NCBI GenBank assembly: GCA_027575765.1
Contig: JANBPT010000299.1
Coordinates: 1 to 46,568, forward strand
DNA: 46,568 nucleotides
Reading direction: 5' to 3'
Source: Tieghemiomyces parasiticus
Lineage: Eukaryota; Kickxellomycota; Dimargaritomycetes; Dimargaritales; Dimargaritaceae
The translations under genes were made by a program, and so were the position numbers. A model generated the notes under the pieces. The model saw nothing but the letters and a program-made list of their open reading frames with translations, did not search any database and had not been told where the DNA came from. This document shows, one piece after another, positions 9,300 through 21,561 of the stretch; the first letter of the stretch is position 1; every line of letters starts with the position of its first letter.

Positions 9300-11771
9300 C
9301 TGCAGTGAAGGTGTAGTAGAGACGGTCAGCACGTTGGATAGTGACACTCTTATCTTTCCCACCCCGGTCCCCACCTGCTTTGACTAAACCAAGGCGAAAG
9401 GCGGCCGTTGGATTATGGCCAGTCCAAGGTTTGAAAGATCCCACCCCCTCCATTGCGAGGGCCGAGGGAAAAAGAGGAACAGCAAGACCAAGTGGGGATC
9501 GGCCGTTGACCCCGTTTAGGCCGTCGTTTTTCACTCCCCACTCCTGGCCTGCGTGGTAGCTTCACAGCCCGCCACCCTTGTCCCTTGTACTGTCGCTCAC
9601 CTCGCCACTAGGATTTGGAGGTTCGGGTGACCGGCAGGTCCCCACCCCGCCCTGGCCGGGGTAGCTCAGTCACGGTACATGGCTGTCGCTGAGCGTGAGG
9701 CCACGCGGTACAGAATGGAGCGGTCCGGGGGACCCTAGCGCAGTGAAGCTCCAGGTCACCGGTCGGCTCTACCGGATTCACACTCGCGAACCGTCTAGTT
9801 CGTAGTAGTTCGGTTTCGTTCACCGTTGCTTCGCCGCCTCAATCGCTCGGGCGGCTTCTCCGCACGGTCCAGGGCTGCGGAGGCTGCGCTATTCGCCAAA
9901 GAGCCACCCTCCACCGCTAAATGTTAATTAGCTGCCATGTTCGCACCGGGCTCAAGGATACAATGTCCAGGGGAGGAGTGTTCAGGATCCCTTTGCCATC
10001 CCTGTAGAGCCAAAGTTGATCGCGATTCGACGTCGCTCGTCAACCCAGATGGACTGGCCTTTATTAACCGTTATTCCCCTAACCAGGCGGCGATGGGACA
10101 GAGGTTAACCGGCGATGCCCCTTTAGCAACACCAATCGGCCTTTTCCTGGCTGAAAATAGTAGGGCCACCGGGTGTCCTAGCACCAGGGATCGGTTGGTT
10201 CATCAGCCCCTCCCCTCCCCCGATCACTTGTGGATCTCCCTCGCTCGCGTAGTGGTGATTAACGGCCGTTTCGTCGGTCCAACTCGCGTGGCGACACAAT
10301 GGCCTGTCGATCCGCGGCCACACGTAGTAGCAACGGCTGAATCTAGTCCCGCTCCGTTACACTACCTTTCCTGGTCAGAAGTAGGCAGGGCCCTGATTGC
10401 CATCGCCATGCGAGTGCCGCGCCGAACGAACTTGTAGTTGGAACTGCAGCCATAAGCCAAGGTCTTGACTCAGAATTTACTCTCAATTAATACATGAAGA
10501 ACCCGCCCGGCCACCCGAGAACCCAGTACAGTGCTACCAAGTATTGTGGACCTGGACCCACCCTGCCATCAGGAGGGTCGAAAGCCAATGGTCGTCGCTA
10601 CCCATCTACGAATACGCCGCTTCGGTCGTCCTGATGGTCATTGGGGCCTAGCCAGATGCAAAAAAATTAGATGACCAGGCGGGGTTCGAGCATTTGGAGA
10701 AGTCGTCGTGTCTCTCCACTAGTGGGGTGCGTCCGAGAAGGGGGGGCTATACACGTGGGAACGCCCCTAGGGTGCATTGTGGCCATATGGCTGCCCTAGT
10801 CGGGTCAGGGGCTAGTTAGACAAAGCCAAGAGGGCCAATACGGTATCCAATTTGGTATTCCGTAAATTAGTGCCGCTAAACGAAAGGTCTTTATCGGTAT
10901 AGCCGAGTGACGGGGTCACCACCCGATCAGTAGAGCCAAGTAGCCGTAGGGAAGGTGGGCCTGAAGATCCTAGCCGCATGGCGACCTAAGCACTTTGGAT
11001 TTTGGGACCAGGCGAGAAATATCTACATTAAGAACGAGTGTCGTAACGATCCACACAACTCCCCTTAGTCGCCGTTTCGTTCACCGAGACGGTGGGTCAA
11101 TCCCTACAGGGCCGGTCCCATCTGGCCATCTGGATGGAGGAGATGCAAGTTTTAGCGTAGTGGACGATCCTAATTAGGTAGCGAACTGCGGGAGGGGGAG
11201 GTGTCCGAATGAGGATGGGTCTGCTGGGGTTCCGACAGTCGCTCACGGCCTGCGATCGACCCGATTAGTAGACTGTCGAATGTCGGCTCTCTCTCCGTAA
11301 GAAATATCGGCATTGATTGTCAGCTGCGAGAGCGTCCTTATCTTCACCAATCCGTGGCATGTTTGGAATCCTTGGCTTCAATTCTTTGGAGCGGCCGGGC
11401 AGTGATCGAGAACCGGCCACATGGCATCACCCGTCTAGCCCATCGACACCCTCTCAGCCACGTTACGATCGGCAAATCGACTTCGACGTGGAGGTGGGAT
11501 ACTTACCAGGCGATATAATGCTTATTTGATGACGTCGAAATAAACCTTGCAGCCAGGTCGGTCGGAGAGGGGTAGGTTGCGAGGGCGCACTACGGGAAAA
11601 TCCTGACGAACGTTCCCCAGTCAATGCGATGCCGAACACGATGGATGCCGGTCCTTGCCTTAGTATACAGCAATGTGTGCTAGGCAAATAAATGCCCCAG
11701 TGGCGGTGAAAGAGGGCACGTCGCGCTTTAATTTACATATACAAGTGGATACCCCATTGGTACCGACTATA
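9300..11771. other. Gene-free stretch of 2.5 kb
   Basis: The longest open frame with an ATG (9937-10437, plus, 166 codons) has no recognisable domain, signal peptide or bias and I consider it chance. No repeats or RNA genes were recognised. The right end is the 3' flank of the PX-domain gene. Confidence 0.5.
11727..11732 (-). terminator. Possible poly(A) signal ATTAAA
   Basis: ATTAAA on the minus strand about 40 nt after the stop of the PX-domain gene. Confidence 0.3.
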
Positions 11772-13569
11772 TTAGCGAGCAGGGACCGAGCTGACGTTGA
11801 ACCACTTTTTGAGGACGGGACTGGTTCCGATGATGGGGTGGAGGACCACGTAGGATAGAAAATACTGCAGGCCGTGCTGACGGCGTTCCAAAAAGTCCCG
11901 CTCAAAGTTGCCTGACCATTATAGGAAGGGATGAATGGAGGGGAGGGAGGCACGCAATAAGGAGTGAGAAGGCCGGCCCAAACTAGCAGCCCATGAAGGG
12001 AAGAACGGCGAGATGGTATCCGGCCGTCCTTTTGCCCTAGCCAAAAAAGTGACGTACCAATAACTTTCTTCTCCGGCAGTCGGGGGATACCCTTGCGGAA
12101 GGGCCGGTAGCATCGCGCAAGTACCCGCCGCAGGTTCTCGAAATCGGTGTACCGACGGCGGACACTCACCTCGGTGCCCTGCGTATGGGGGTGGGCGGGC
12201 GGGGATTAAAATGAAAGATCAGGTTAACGGGGGTGGGTGGGGTCATTCGGCCAGTAGGAACGGCCGGGGATAGGCAATGGTACATCACTTACATCGGGCC
12301 GGATGGCGCGGCACTTGAACACCACGTAGGATTGCAGACCGAACCCTACGCGTACTGGGTCCGTGACGGTGACTTCGGTGGCGAAGATGGGCTGCGGATC
12401 GGGAAACTGGGCGGCGAGCTCCGAATCTGTGAGTGGCGAGAGCTGGCCGCTCGTGTCGGTGTCGTCGTCCTCGTCACCGGACGTAAAGTCGACCAGACCG
12501 TCGCGGGAAACGGACCGAGAAACCGGGTGCGGGGCCAAGTGATGGGCTGACGGGAGGTCAGCCGAGGCCCGGCGCCGCGCTGCCGAGGCGGGGGACAGGT
12601 AATCCGGGTCCATCTCGGCCTGTGACCACAGTAGCTGGTCGGAGTTAGACCCGGCAGGCGGGGAGGTGGCGGAGCCGAAGGATGCCAGGCGGTCGCGCGC
12701 TCGGGTCAGAAGCTGGTCAGCGTCGGGTGACGTGGGCTGAGATGCGCCAAGATTGTATACGCTCTGGTACATACTAGGGGCGTCCTCGTCGCTGTCCTCG
12801 GCGATTGTGGTTGAGTGGAGCGTCGTTGGGCGGTGGGCGCTATCAAGGAAGGCGTGTAGCAGGTCCGAGGCGAGGAACGCCGTGAGCTCGGGAACGCGCT
12901 CATGGGTAGGTACTAGCTCTCCCGCGGTGCGCAGGGCGTCTCGCACGGCTTCGATGAGACGTTGGCCCTGGGATGCCAGCTCAGCCTTACTGGCGCCACC
13001 TGGACTGAGCTCCTTGGCGCCGTCGTAGAAACATTGGTACTGGATCTTGGCCAGTCGGGCCGCCGTGTCGCGTAGGTGGGCACGGTGCTTGAGAACTACG
13101 AAGAGAAAGGAAGTCGAAGGATAGGAAGCGGGGGAATCAGCTACGGGAGGAGGGGGGCTGACGCTGAAGGGCGGACGGGGTAACGCTGCATGGCCCTAGT
13201 AGGGGTGAATAGGTAAAGTATTCACAGTTGACCCTCCGGGTCTGGTACTTACCTCGAACACACAAGGTGAGGTCTTCAGCGTCGGCGTTGAGAACGTCGA
13301 CATCCTCGAGTTCGGGGGCTTGTGGGCCCTGGATGCGCCGAACCTTGCGGATGAGGATGTTATCGGTGACGGCTTTGAGGGCCACTGGTCGTCGGAGCGG
13401 CACAGCACGGCGAGGTCAAGACGTGCAAGGTAATTAGTACGGATAGGCCTTAAGGGCGACCGGAACGATCCACGGGACGTTGCCAGCGTAGAAGCACTGG
13501 GGTAAGACACCCACCTGAAAGCTCGTAACTCAAGTTGAGGGCGGTCTGTAGCCGCTCGTGAAGGGCCAT
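11772..13569 (-). CDS. PX-domain (sorting nexin-like) protein, 416 aa, 5 exons
   Basis: Proposed exons are 13569-13515, 13384-13253, 13095-12293, 12178-12058 and 11911-11772; all junctions use GT..AG and keep phase, giving 417 codons with the stop. The C-terminal PX domain spans about residues 298-406. It contains FATEVTVTDPVRVGFGLQSY, then RRRYTDFENLRRVL (337-350, where the second or third Arg and Tyr form the PI3P pocket), the proline loop IPRLPEKK (361-368) and DFLERRQHGLQYFL (376-389) with the conserved Arg pair. PX domains bind phosphoinositides, usually PI3P on endosomes. The N-terminal 130 residues look helical (KAVTDNILIRKVRRI, LKHRAHLRDTAARLAKIQYQ) and the middle is Ser/Asp-rich and disordered. 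No BAR domain follows the PX, unlike Snx4 or Vps5. The protein ends ten residues after the domain. Endosomal sorting or autophagy is inferred; the exact orthologue is not assigned. A weak TTTAAAAT element lies about 85 nt upstream. Confidence 0.85.
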
Positions 13570-13653
13570 ATCGGTATAGAGGGGCGCGGGGCGATACTAA
13601 GTAGGAAATGCGGTAGAGGAGGGGCAGTGCACGAAGGTGGATTGTAAATGGGC

Positions 13654-13661
13654 ATTTTAAA
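13654..13661 (-). promoter_or_regulatory. Weak TATA-like element of the PX gene
   Basis: TTTAAAAT on the minus strand, about 85 nt before the start at 13569. It fits the spacing of the better TATA boxes in this window but is a poor consensus. Confidence 0.25.
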
Positions 13662-15333
13662 CCATGGGGAGGGGGGAATGAAGAAACTCAGCAGCGCCGA
13701 TGCTAGTCAGGTGCCAAGGAGGCCGGGGTCGTCTCGCCTTCGGTTGCACCAGGGCAGAAGACGCCTGGGACAGTAAAGAGCCGGACTTGTATCGCCTTGG
13801 CTGCACGGTTACAAGAATAGGTCAGTGGTATTGGACGTAAAATGCCCAGTAAACTTGGCTGCATTGTAAGGCAACCGTGACGTGACCTTATCCGACAATG
13901 GGCCATTTCTCCCCCCCCTTCCATCGCCGCTCACAGCCGACCATGCCGTACAGATACTTGCCAAGTCCTCTGGACGCTGGTCTCTGCAAAGTGAGAGGTT
14001 GAGGCCAACGTAGATAGACCATGGTACGTTGAGGTCGGGCGTGAGGGTCGCTGGATACGAGTTAGCGCCCCCGTCCTAAGCGAAGGTTGGAAAATTAGGA
14101 CTTGATGGCAGACTGTGCTGTCGATGCTGTACCACACTTACCTTGGCCACGCTTGACTCTTAGTCACGATTAGGAAGGCCGGGCCGGAATGAAACCATAC
14201 GACCAACGACAATTGTCGCAATAAATGATCCCGTAGGGCATACGCGGACTCCGAATTAGTTCTACCCCTTTCCAGACCCTAGGCACCGGGTAATAGACCG
14301 CTAGTTTATAAAGGAACGACTGGCAAGGAGCAAGATCTGGTCCGTCGCCTAGTTTGATCCACAGTCGGCCCAGGATTGTCACCAATTGCTATAGTAATTC
14401 AGGTCACAACGTTTGCTCCCAGCCAAGGGGTTTCTCTTCTCGAGTCGTGCTTACCGGTTTCATCCACGGATCCTGTATGAACTCAGCTACTGGACTAGGT
14501 GGCCGCCCACCAGCCTAGGGTTAACCCCTATTCCTCCCCCCAAAAAAAGGTACATGCCGACCTCGCTTCTCTGTTCAACGGTACCCTACCCCAATGTCCT
14601 CAGCATCCAACTTTAAGCAGTACGGCGATCGGTGGGCCGGCTGTACTGGGGATGGTGATACGCCCTGAGCTCCCTGGCCATGACACGGCGACTGCCAATG
14701 ATGAACGAGCTCCTACTTCAGTGGCCAACCCGATACTGCTACAGCAGGTCGCGGAGTTCAGCATAGACAAGGACCTTGTAGCGGGCAGAGCTCACCGACA
14801 CGAAGCCCCTTGCAGCCAAACAATTGGGCTGGCAGACCCTGTTATACTGATGACCTCTAGGACCATTTGCCCACCCCCCTACCCCATCGACCGGCGTACG
14901 TTGAATCATTGGCGGGACTGCTCAAGCCGCCTTCATTACTTTCAAACTCCGCCGGCCCGTGCAGCCTGCGCTGAGTTGACTGCAGTAATCTTCGCAGGTC
15001 GGCCATGTATTTCTTCACCGCTGGGCTGTTTGAAAGGCGCGAAAGAGAACCCGTAAACAACTTAGACTGTGGACCCCTGCCCTGACGAGAAGTACGGCGT
15101 GTGAGCCTGACATGTCGAAAATCGTTACGCGTGCCTTCCTGGGCAATGCTTGCCCTCTAAATATACCCTTTCTAGGTATTACTTAGACACCATAAAAGGT
15201 GTCCCGAATGGGATTGGGTTGGCTTTGACTCCAGCCTGTACCAACTAGGGATATTATGTACATGATGAATCCACCATCCCAGGCTTCTGTAACTGCCATT
15301 CATTTCGGCTATATTATGCCTATTAGAAACGGC

Positions 15334-15355
15334 CCCGAATCGGTCCCGAATCGGC
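15334..15355 (+). repeat. Two tandem 11-nt units CCCGAATCGG(T/C)
   Basis: CCCGAATCGG occurs twice in direct succession with one spacer base and is flanked by GGC and CCC, giving a GC-rich, partly self-complementary block. Confidence 0.6.
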
Positions 15356-16648
15356 CCCGGTATCTGTGAGGTGGGAAACACCGTATCCGGGGTAAGGTCC
15401 CCCCCTCCGCCTTATCCATCGGCGGAAATGATAGCCGGCCGGGTGCCCGCTTGGGCGACGTGCCTTACTCTCTCCATACAAAGACGACCCGGTAGAACTC
15501 CGCCGCCCCCCCCATCCTTCTGCTTGTCATGGGAAAGGAGATATGCCCCCCCAACAGGGAACTCCTAGCGTAGATGAGCTTGGATGCTTGGAATGCCTGG
15601 CCTGGCACTCGATGGCAAGCGGGAGTTGCCTAAGCGCTGCATCACGACCTACCAAATCCCCCTCATTAAATGACACCCTTGCGCCCAATCCCCCGTCCTT
15701 GGTGGTACTGACTGTGTGCAGGTCGGACTCCCGCCTGCGACAGTAAGAAATAAGCGGGGTGCCGGTAATGACAGAGATTCATTTAAGCACACTTCTCACA
15801 TTCAGTTTACAAAGATAGCCTGCTGCCGACCCTGAAAGAGATAGAGGCCCCGCACACATGCCCTCGACAAGGCTAAAGTGACCAGTGTCCATCTGCCGAT
15901 TATAATTCGGGGCGACCTTCTCGCCATCAAAGACTGACATGGGCGGCCGCTCAAAGAAGAGACTACCCCCAGTATACTCGTCCCGGCCCACCCCACTCTC
16001 GGCACCATTTAAAGGCTGGAGAAGGAAAGCAGGATCGGTGGTGGGACATATGGCAGCGGAAAGCCTCAAACTCGGCCGGTGTCGCTCCGTTCCACATATG
16101 GGCGCTGTGCTATAATGTCCCTAGTAGCTTGATTCAGACTCTCAGTAGTGCACGATCTCAAAATCAGATCTTCCAACTATGAGTGGCCTAAACTCAACGC
16201 AGTGTGGACTGGAAATTGTGGGGCGTCAGGAGAAGCGTTTCAGACTGGGGGCGGGTGGATGTGCGCGGCATGGGGAGGGACTTCAGTGATAGCCACACCG
16301 GAAACCAAGTAAAGCACTGACCCCGGTACAATGGTCGGGTCACCTCTATCATCCGCCCACACGCCCGAGCTAGCGGCCTCTCCTCCATCTTTCCCAGGCA
16401 CTGATGGTGCTTCCTAAAGGGTAGCATCGTATAATGCGAACATGTGACCCACATGGCCTTATCGATGAGGAGATGAGTTGGCAAGTGCACACCAAGCCCT
16501 GTTCACAGTGACCCGGCAGCCCAGGGTGACGGCCACAATGGCTAAATGAAGGTGGGAATGTTCCCCGGATGGGGAAGTAAGGGTGGTGGCGGTGGAAAAG
16601 TGGGGTTGAGGTTGGAACACCCTGTCAATCCCCCAGAGCAGGGGCCCT

Positions 16649-16682
16649 CACACGCACGCACGCTCGTGCATGTATGCATGCG
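16649..16682. repeat. Alternating purine-pyrimidine tract (Z-DNA-prone)
   Basis: CA/CG steps run for about 15 nt (CACACGCACGCACGC), break once, and continue as GTGCATGTATGCATGCG. A related CG-rich alternation is at 19317-19332. Such tracts favour Z-DNA. Confidence 0.55.
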
Positions 16683-17122
16683 GCTACTCCCATACAACCT
16701 CTCCTAAATGGATATAGCCGTTTTTTAATCAATGCACAATACCGCACATGCCGTGCCGATCAACCTGAGGCTAAGCTGGCGAATGGACGAAACGCATCAG
16801 CTGCCCACGGAGGGTTTCGAGAGGGGATATCGGTTTGGCAGGCTGCCACCCAAGATCATGATCGCTCACCATCACGCAGTAAAACCATCTAGCACGCCAG
16901 CTTCCCGTGGAAGCAGGACCCACTCACCAGATGGCCCCATGGCAGGCGGCCTAAACCACGCTCGGACGTTGGCCCTGTCTGGCGCGCCTATCCATGGCCC
17001 GCTCTTTAAACAGGACGTCGGGCCCGTCAGGATCCTCGCCCTAGTCAACCGGTGAAACCCGGGAAGGACCATCGGTCGCCGCAACGCTGACTGGCGCCCG
17101 ATCGGCTTCACAAGAAGACATG

Positions 17123-17136
17123 TATATATATATATT
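17123..17136. repeat. Alternating TA tract with no associated gene
   Basis: Seven TA steps lie in otherwise GC-balanced gene-free DNA. It resembles a TATA box but no supported gene starts within 1 kb on either side. Confidence 0.5.
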
Positions 17137-18210
17137 ATCCATTACGGGATCCCATTCCAACGCCCACCACCTGCGCCATGCCCACGTCCACCCCCCTCTC
17201 TTTGTAAGGCTGTTCCCGTCCAGAGATGTCGGCAGCCGAGGCGGTGTTCTTTTAGCCCGCATTTCGGGCGGTGCCTAACGAATGCCACCTGTCAAGGCGT
17301 GGTTAGTAGCAAATGAGGATAAAGATGCGTAAAGGGCTCTGTGGAGGATGAGGGCCGATGGAACATGGGCGCGTAATTACGATTTGGTGCGGCTGAGGGG
17401 AGGGGCTGGGGGACAATCCACGGTAATCATTAAGAATACTAAAAAATACTGTGATCCACAACTTTGATCTTCTGGATGGAAAACCAACCCTGGATGGGGA
17501 GTGAGTGACGGGCCGTAGGAGCGCCTGGGATCGTCAAGGATATTGGCCTCATAGTCATTAGTTCGCCGATAGAACGGTGACGAGCGACATGTAACGAAGT
17601 TACCGGAGACGTTATGCCATGGCTTCTTCGACTGATAGATCCTGACGTGATTGGTACCCAGCTACCCAACCTACTAACTGGGCGCGCGGCCCCTCTCGTT
17701 CGTCACGACGACCCCCTACTTCACCTCCACCAGCCCTCGTTTAGCATCGAAGTCGCGCCGTACCTTTTGGTGTATGGTGGCAATGTAATCTGTTGGTATC
17801 GAAATCCAGCCTTGACATTAGTCAAACGACCAATGGCGTGGCAGTGGCAGTCACTCCACTGAAACAGCCTTGCGAGGGGAAGGGTGAGATGACCCAGAGG
17901 TTCTTGTTGTACGGAGCGCCGTTGTCTGACAGCGCAATCACCGCTAATGGAAACCGTCCGTACATTGTCCGAAGGGCCGGTAAAACAGGCGTATCCGGTT
18001 GTAGCCGATGGCGTCGCGTGGGGCGACAAGGGTTGCACCAAGCAGGGCGTTCACAACAGGAACTATAGTAGACTTATGCGAGGACTACCCGTAGGGCTGG
18101 CCCCAGGCCACAGTACCACTGCCACCGTGATAGAGAATTAGGTAATGGGGGGATGAACTACTAAAACTAGGAATGCCAGGGCTGGTACTCATGAAGGGCC
18201 TCGGATGCTC

Positions 18211-18211
<1 letters not shown>

Positions 18212-18241
<30 letters not shown>
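18212..18241. repeat. (CT)n microsatellite, interrupted once
   Basis: A dinucleotide CT tract of about 30 nt with one TT interruption. It is the plus-strand counterpart of the longer AG tract at 46211-46257. Confidence 0.9.
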
Positions 18242-18242
<1 letters not shown>

Positions 18243-21200
18243 TACTCACTCGCCCCATTTTCACCACCAAGGGGAGGAGGGTCGTCCCCCTCTCAGGCAT
18301 TGTCAGTTTGTTCACCGTAGGTATCGCTACGAAGGAGATGGGTATTTCTACATCAGTTACCAGCAGCCCTAGCCTGGGGAGGGCCCGTACCCTCGTGATT
18401 CAGTTTGACCCAATGCACCCATTTCAGGCCTTATGAATAACGAGACAGATTTAGCGTCTAGGTTGCGACGGTGGTCGAGGGGCCAGTCAAGGCTGTGAAT
18501 GATGTCTATTCATTGTCTGGGTCATACCCATGGCTGGTGTGGGCCTTCGGGGCGAGACGGTGTGGCGAAGTTAATTTGCGGAGTGCGTATCTTACCGACT
18601 TGACGCAACTGCGGCCGGCTACTAACCGGCCTATGGCTAGACGCGTAAGCAAAACAAATTGTATTTCCGATGATTCATGGGAACGGATACTCTAAAGCCT
18701 GGCTGGTTCGAGGGAGGACCCCTTGCTGGAACCACGACCAAAGGCACGTTACCAAAGCCATCGGAATGGGCCCATTCGCCCTGCAATATCACCGATGGCG
18801 TCGGATAATGAGTAAATTTGACCATTGATTATGCACGCACGCCATTCGCACCGAAGCCTGGCCCGCCCGTCCTGAGATTAACGTGGCAGGGGGACTGGTA
18901 CCAGGCCCACTATCTTATCGGGGGCTTCACAGTCTGGGTACGGATCAGCCCATTCCTTATCTGTAACTATTGTGATAAGAACGGGCGATGTCCGCACAGG
19001 CCGACCCCGGCTGCCACTCCTATTTTAGACCTCAAAATTACACGGACGATTAAGTGTGATTTTATGGGGGAGGTAAAAATATGAACCCTCTTTTTTCCGG
19101 TAGAGACTATATTAGGCTACCAAACCATGTCCCCATCCTCTGGGACATTCCGTCCTATCGCCCCTCCTCACCGTAGACCGCGCTATCGCTATCGGCCACG
19201 CCTTCCCCCCCCTGGCCTGATGGGGGTATGAATGAGGGGCGGGGGATAACTGCGAATACACAAATCAGCCTGCAGAACACGGAGGCGGAGGTCTGGCTGT
19301 CACGAACTTGTTACCTACGCGCACGCGCGTGTCGGTCAGTTCCCTTTACGAATACCGCACTGGATGTAGTCAGGGAGGGGGTATTAGGGGAGTTCGTCAC
19401 AGGAAGTGACTGAAGGGTAAGGTAAGGCCGAGCTGGGGGCGGCAGGGTCAAGTGGCTGTGTGGCACTCGCCATAACCTCCCCTCTCAGCCTTGCCACTTG
19501 AGCCTAGGAGACCTTTCCTCTAGAACGCCGGTGCACGGTGCTGGGGGTGCGGATGAGGAGCGGCTAAGGCGGGGTAGGAGTGAGCGGAGGGATCGCTGCC
19601 TGGAGCTAAATATCCCGCCGGCCAATCCTGCTATCACTTTCACAGCTCCCTCCTTTCCTCCCCATAGGACCAGCAGACAAGTCCGGGGTCCACTTGCCCG
19701 CACCTCTGCATCGCCCCGTACCCACCACCACCGCTATTAGTTGAAGTCACTTGAGTCCCTCCTCCCAGCTAGCGAATGACTAGCCGGCGGAGACTCTGAG
19801 CGTGGGGGCCAGCGACCTCGCGGATTGGAGCAGCCCGGCCAAAGGGCGGAGACGGAAATTAGAAGCTATGGGCCCGAGGAGGCTCTACCCCGAGTCTACT
19901 CCCCCACACATCACCTATGAATCGCATCAGGACACTGTCACCCGGGCCGGCAAAGAGGTGCAAGCGCAGCCATCGGCTAGGCGAGCCATGTAGTCTCCTC
20001 AATGACGACTACCCCGTATGGCACCCCCGATGCGATCCACGACGTCCCATAGCAACCTGGTGGCTTCGCCTGCTCTGGCCTTGTCGTAAATTACTTTTTG
20101 GCAAACTCGGTCAAAGGTTTGGCATCGGTAGGCCTGTTTACTTGTGCCTTTGATTGGGGAGGCGCAACGTTAACCGAAAAAGCATGCCCACACTGGCACA
20201 GTCGAATGGGCTCTAAGCAGAGTGTATCATAGTGACCGGTAATGGGCGCCCTGGATGTTACTGGGTAGGTTCGATGGGACTGATGTCCCCGAGAGGCTGC
20301 CGACCGCATGGAGCATGATGGGCTGCCGTGGCTGTGGGTGCTACTTGAGAGCCATGGCTAGCCGGGCCTTCGGAAGTATGCCACGGGCCGCATCTACCTG
20401 AACCTCGGAGCACCCACTTGATATCGACATCGCACCACAATATCACGGCAGCCGTCTCGCTCGAGGAGTAAGCGTCGTGGGTTGAATGTGGACCACCCCA
20501 CTTGGGCCTGCTACATCCCTGCTCGGGAGGGCCGGGCTGTGGTACGAGCACCATCTCGGAGGGGTTCCTAAAGAACTAATAATCGATAGAAATCCGGGTT
20601 CCTTACAGGCCGGGTTTCAGGATATCGAGGCAGACGATTGGGGGGAGGGAAGGGCTGTCAGACTGCTTTCACGGCCGTCAGTTGTCTGTGGAAAGTTGAG
20701 CGGCCCGCCGCCCTTGGCTAGCGGAACCATGGAATTCCCGCCCATTACAGGCCTCCGGAGTCAGCGGCAGAAACTATAGTCCGTTGCCAACCCCATTCAC
20801 GGATCGAAGACTCCACGGCCGCCGCTCGGCCTGCGTTGCTCCATTAAAGCGGCTGGGCCTCTCTGACCGCCGGCGGGGGGGGGTGCCACGGGCCGCTACA
20901 GGGACCCTCTAGCCCTCGCATTGTCTGTTGGCCTCTGAATCACTCTGATATTGCTGACGTCGTCGGTGGCCGTTAAACTGCGATCCGCCCAATGCCACCG
21001 ACGGGAGTGGATACACCCCCGGTCGCCCCTAGATTCGTCCTATACACAGCGGCCTGTCGGGTGCGAAGGCATCCGCCACCCTTGTTGTCCCACGCCAGGC
21101 TTTCGATGTTGCCCTTCCTTCGCGCCACCTAGCCCACCGCCCTGCGCTACCCAGGCCCTATGAAATACAAGGTAAATCATTTTAGTTGGCGCTGATCCAA

Positions 21201-21551
21201 TACGAGAGCGTGGGCAACCCCCCCCCCTATCACCCACCCTAAGATAACGCCATGGCCCTGCCCTCTTTCTCACCTTGGCGGCCAGTGGCAATCCTGCCTC
21301 CACCCCACTATTTTGGTGCGAGCGTGTATGCATGTGGGATATCATTTTTTTTATCGAGCCGCCACTCCCTCCCCATCGTCCTCCCTCCTTTTGCGCGTCA
21401 TCCATCAGCTCGCACTGGTGCCGGCTGATTGCGGTGCGCCCCCTATCGGATGTGTGTGTATTTGGCAACCCCCTGTCGAGCGAGAAGGGCCGGCGAGATC
21501 CCTGGGCCTGCAGCTGTTTGGTCTAGCATACACCCTTTTCACACTGGTCCC

Positions 21552-21561
21552 TATATATAAA
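21552..21561 (+). promoter_or_regulatory. TATA box of the PP1 targeting subunit gene
   Basis: TATATATAAA, a perfect TATA element. It marks the 5' end of a pyrimidine-rich region that runs to the start codon 930 nt later. Confidence 0.7.

Larger units (their letters stand above)
13662..21551. other. Gene-free stretch of almost 8 kb
   Basis: I examined both strands and found no translation with a domain, signal peptide, splice-joined exons or coding-like composition. The longest frame is about 185 codons (14499-15056, no ATG at its start) and looks like chance. The stretch holds scattered small elements annotated separately: a CCCGAATCGG tandem, purine-pyrimidine alternating tracts, an AT alternating tract and a CT microsatellite. 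No tRNA, rRNA, transposon ends or long repeats were recognised. Unannotated non-coding RNA or short multi-exon genes cannot be excluded. Confidence 0.5.

Noticed and set aside
9937..10437. Plus-strand frame of 166 codons with an ATG
   Set aside because: No domain, no splice context, no TATA box or poly(A) signal, and composition like the surrounding gene-free DNA.
14499..15056. Plus-strand frame of 185 codons
   Set aside because: It does not begin with ATG and shows no recognisable protein features; expected by chance in 8 kb of GC-balanced DNA.
20255..20290. GGTTCGAT word resembling a tRNA B box
   Set aside because: No matching A box or cloverleaf arms at the right distance; other TTCGA words (6301, 10691, 18706, 34329) also fail.
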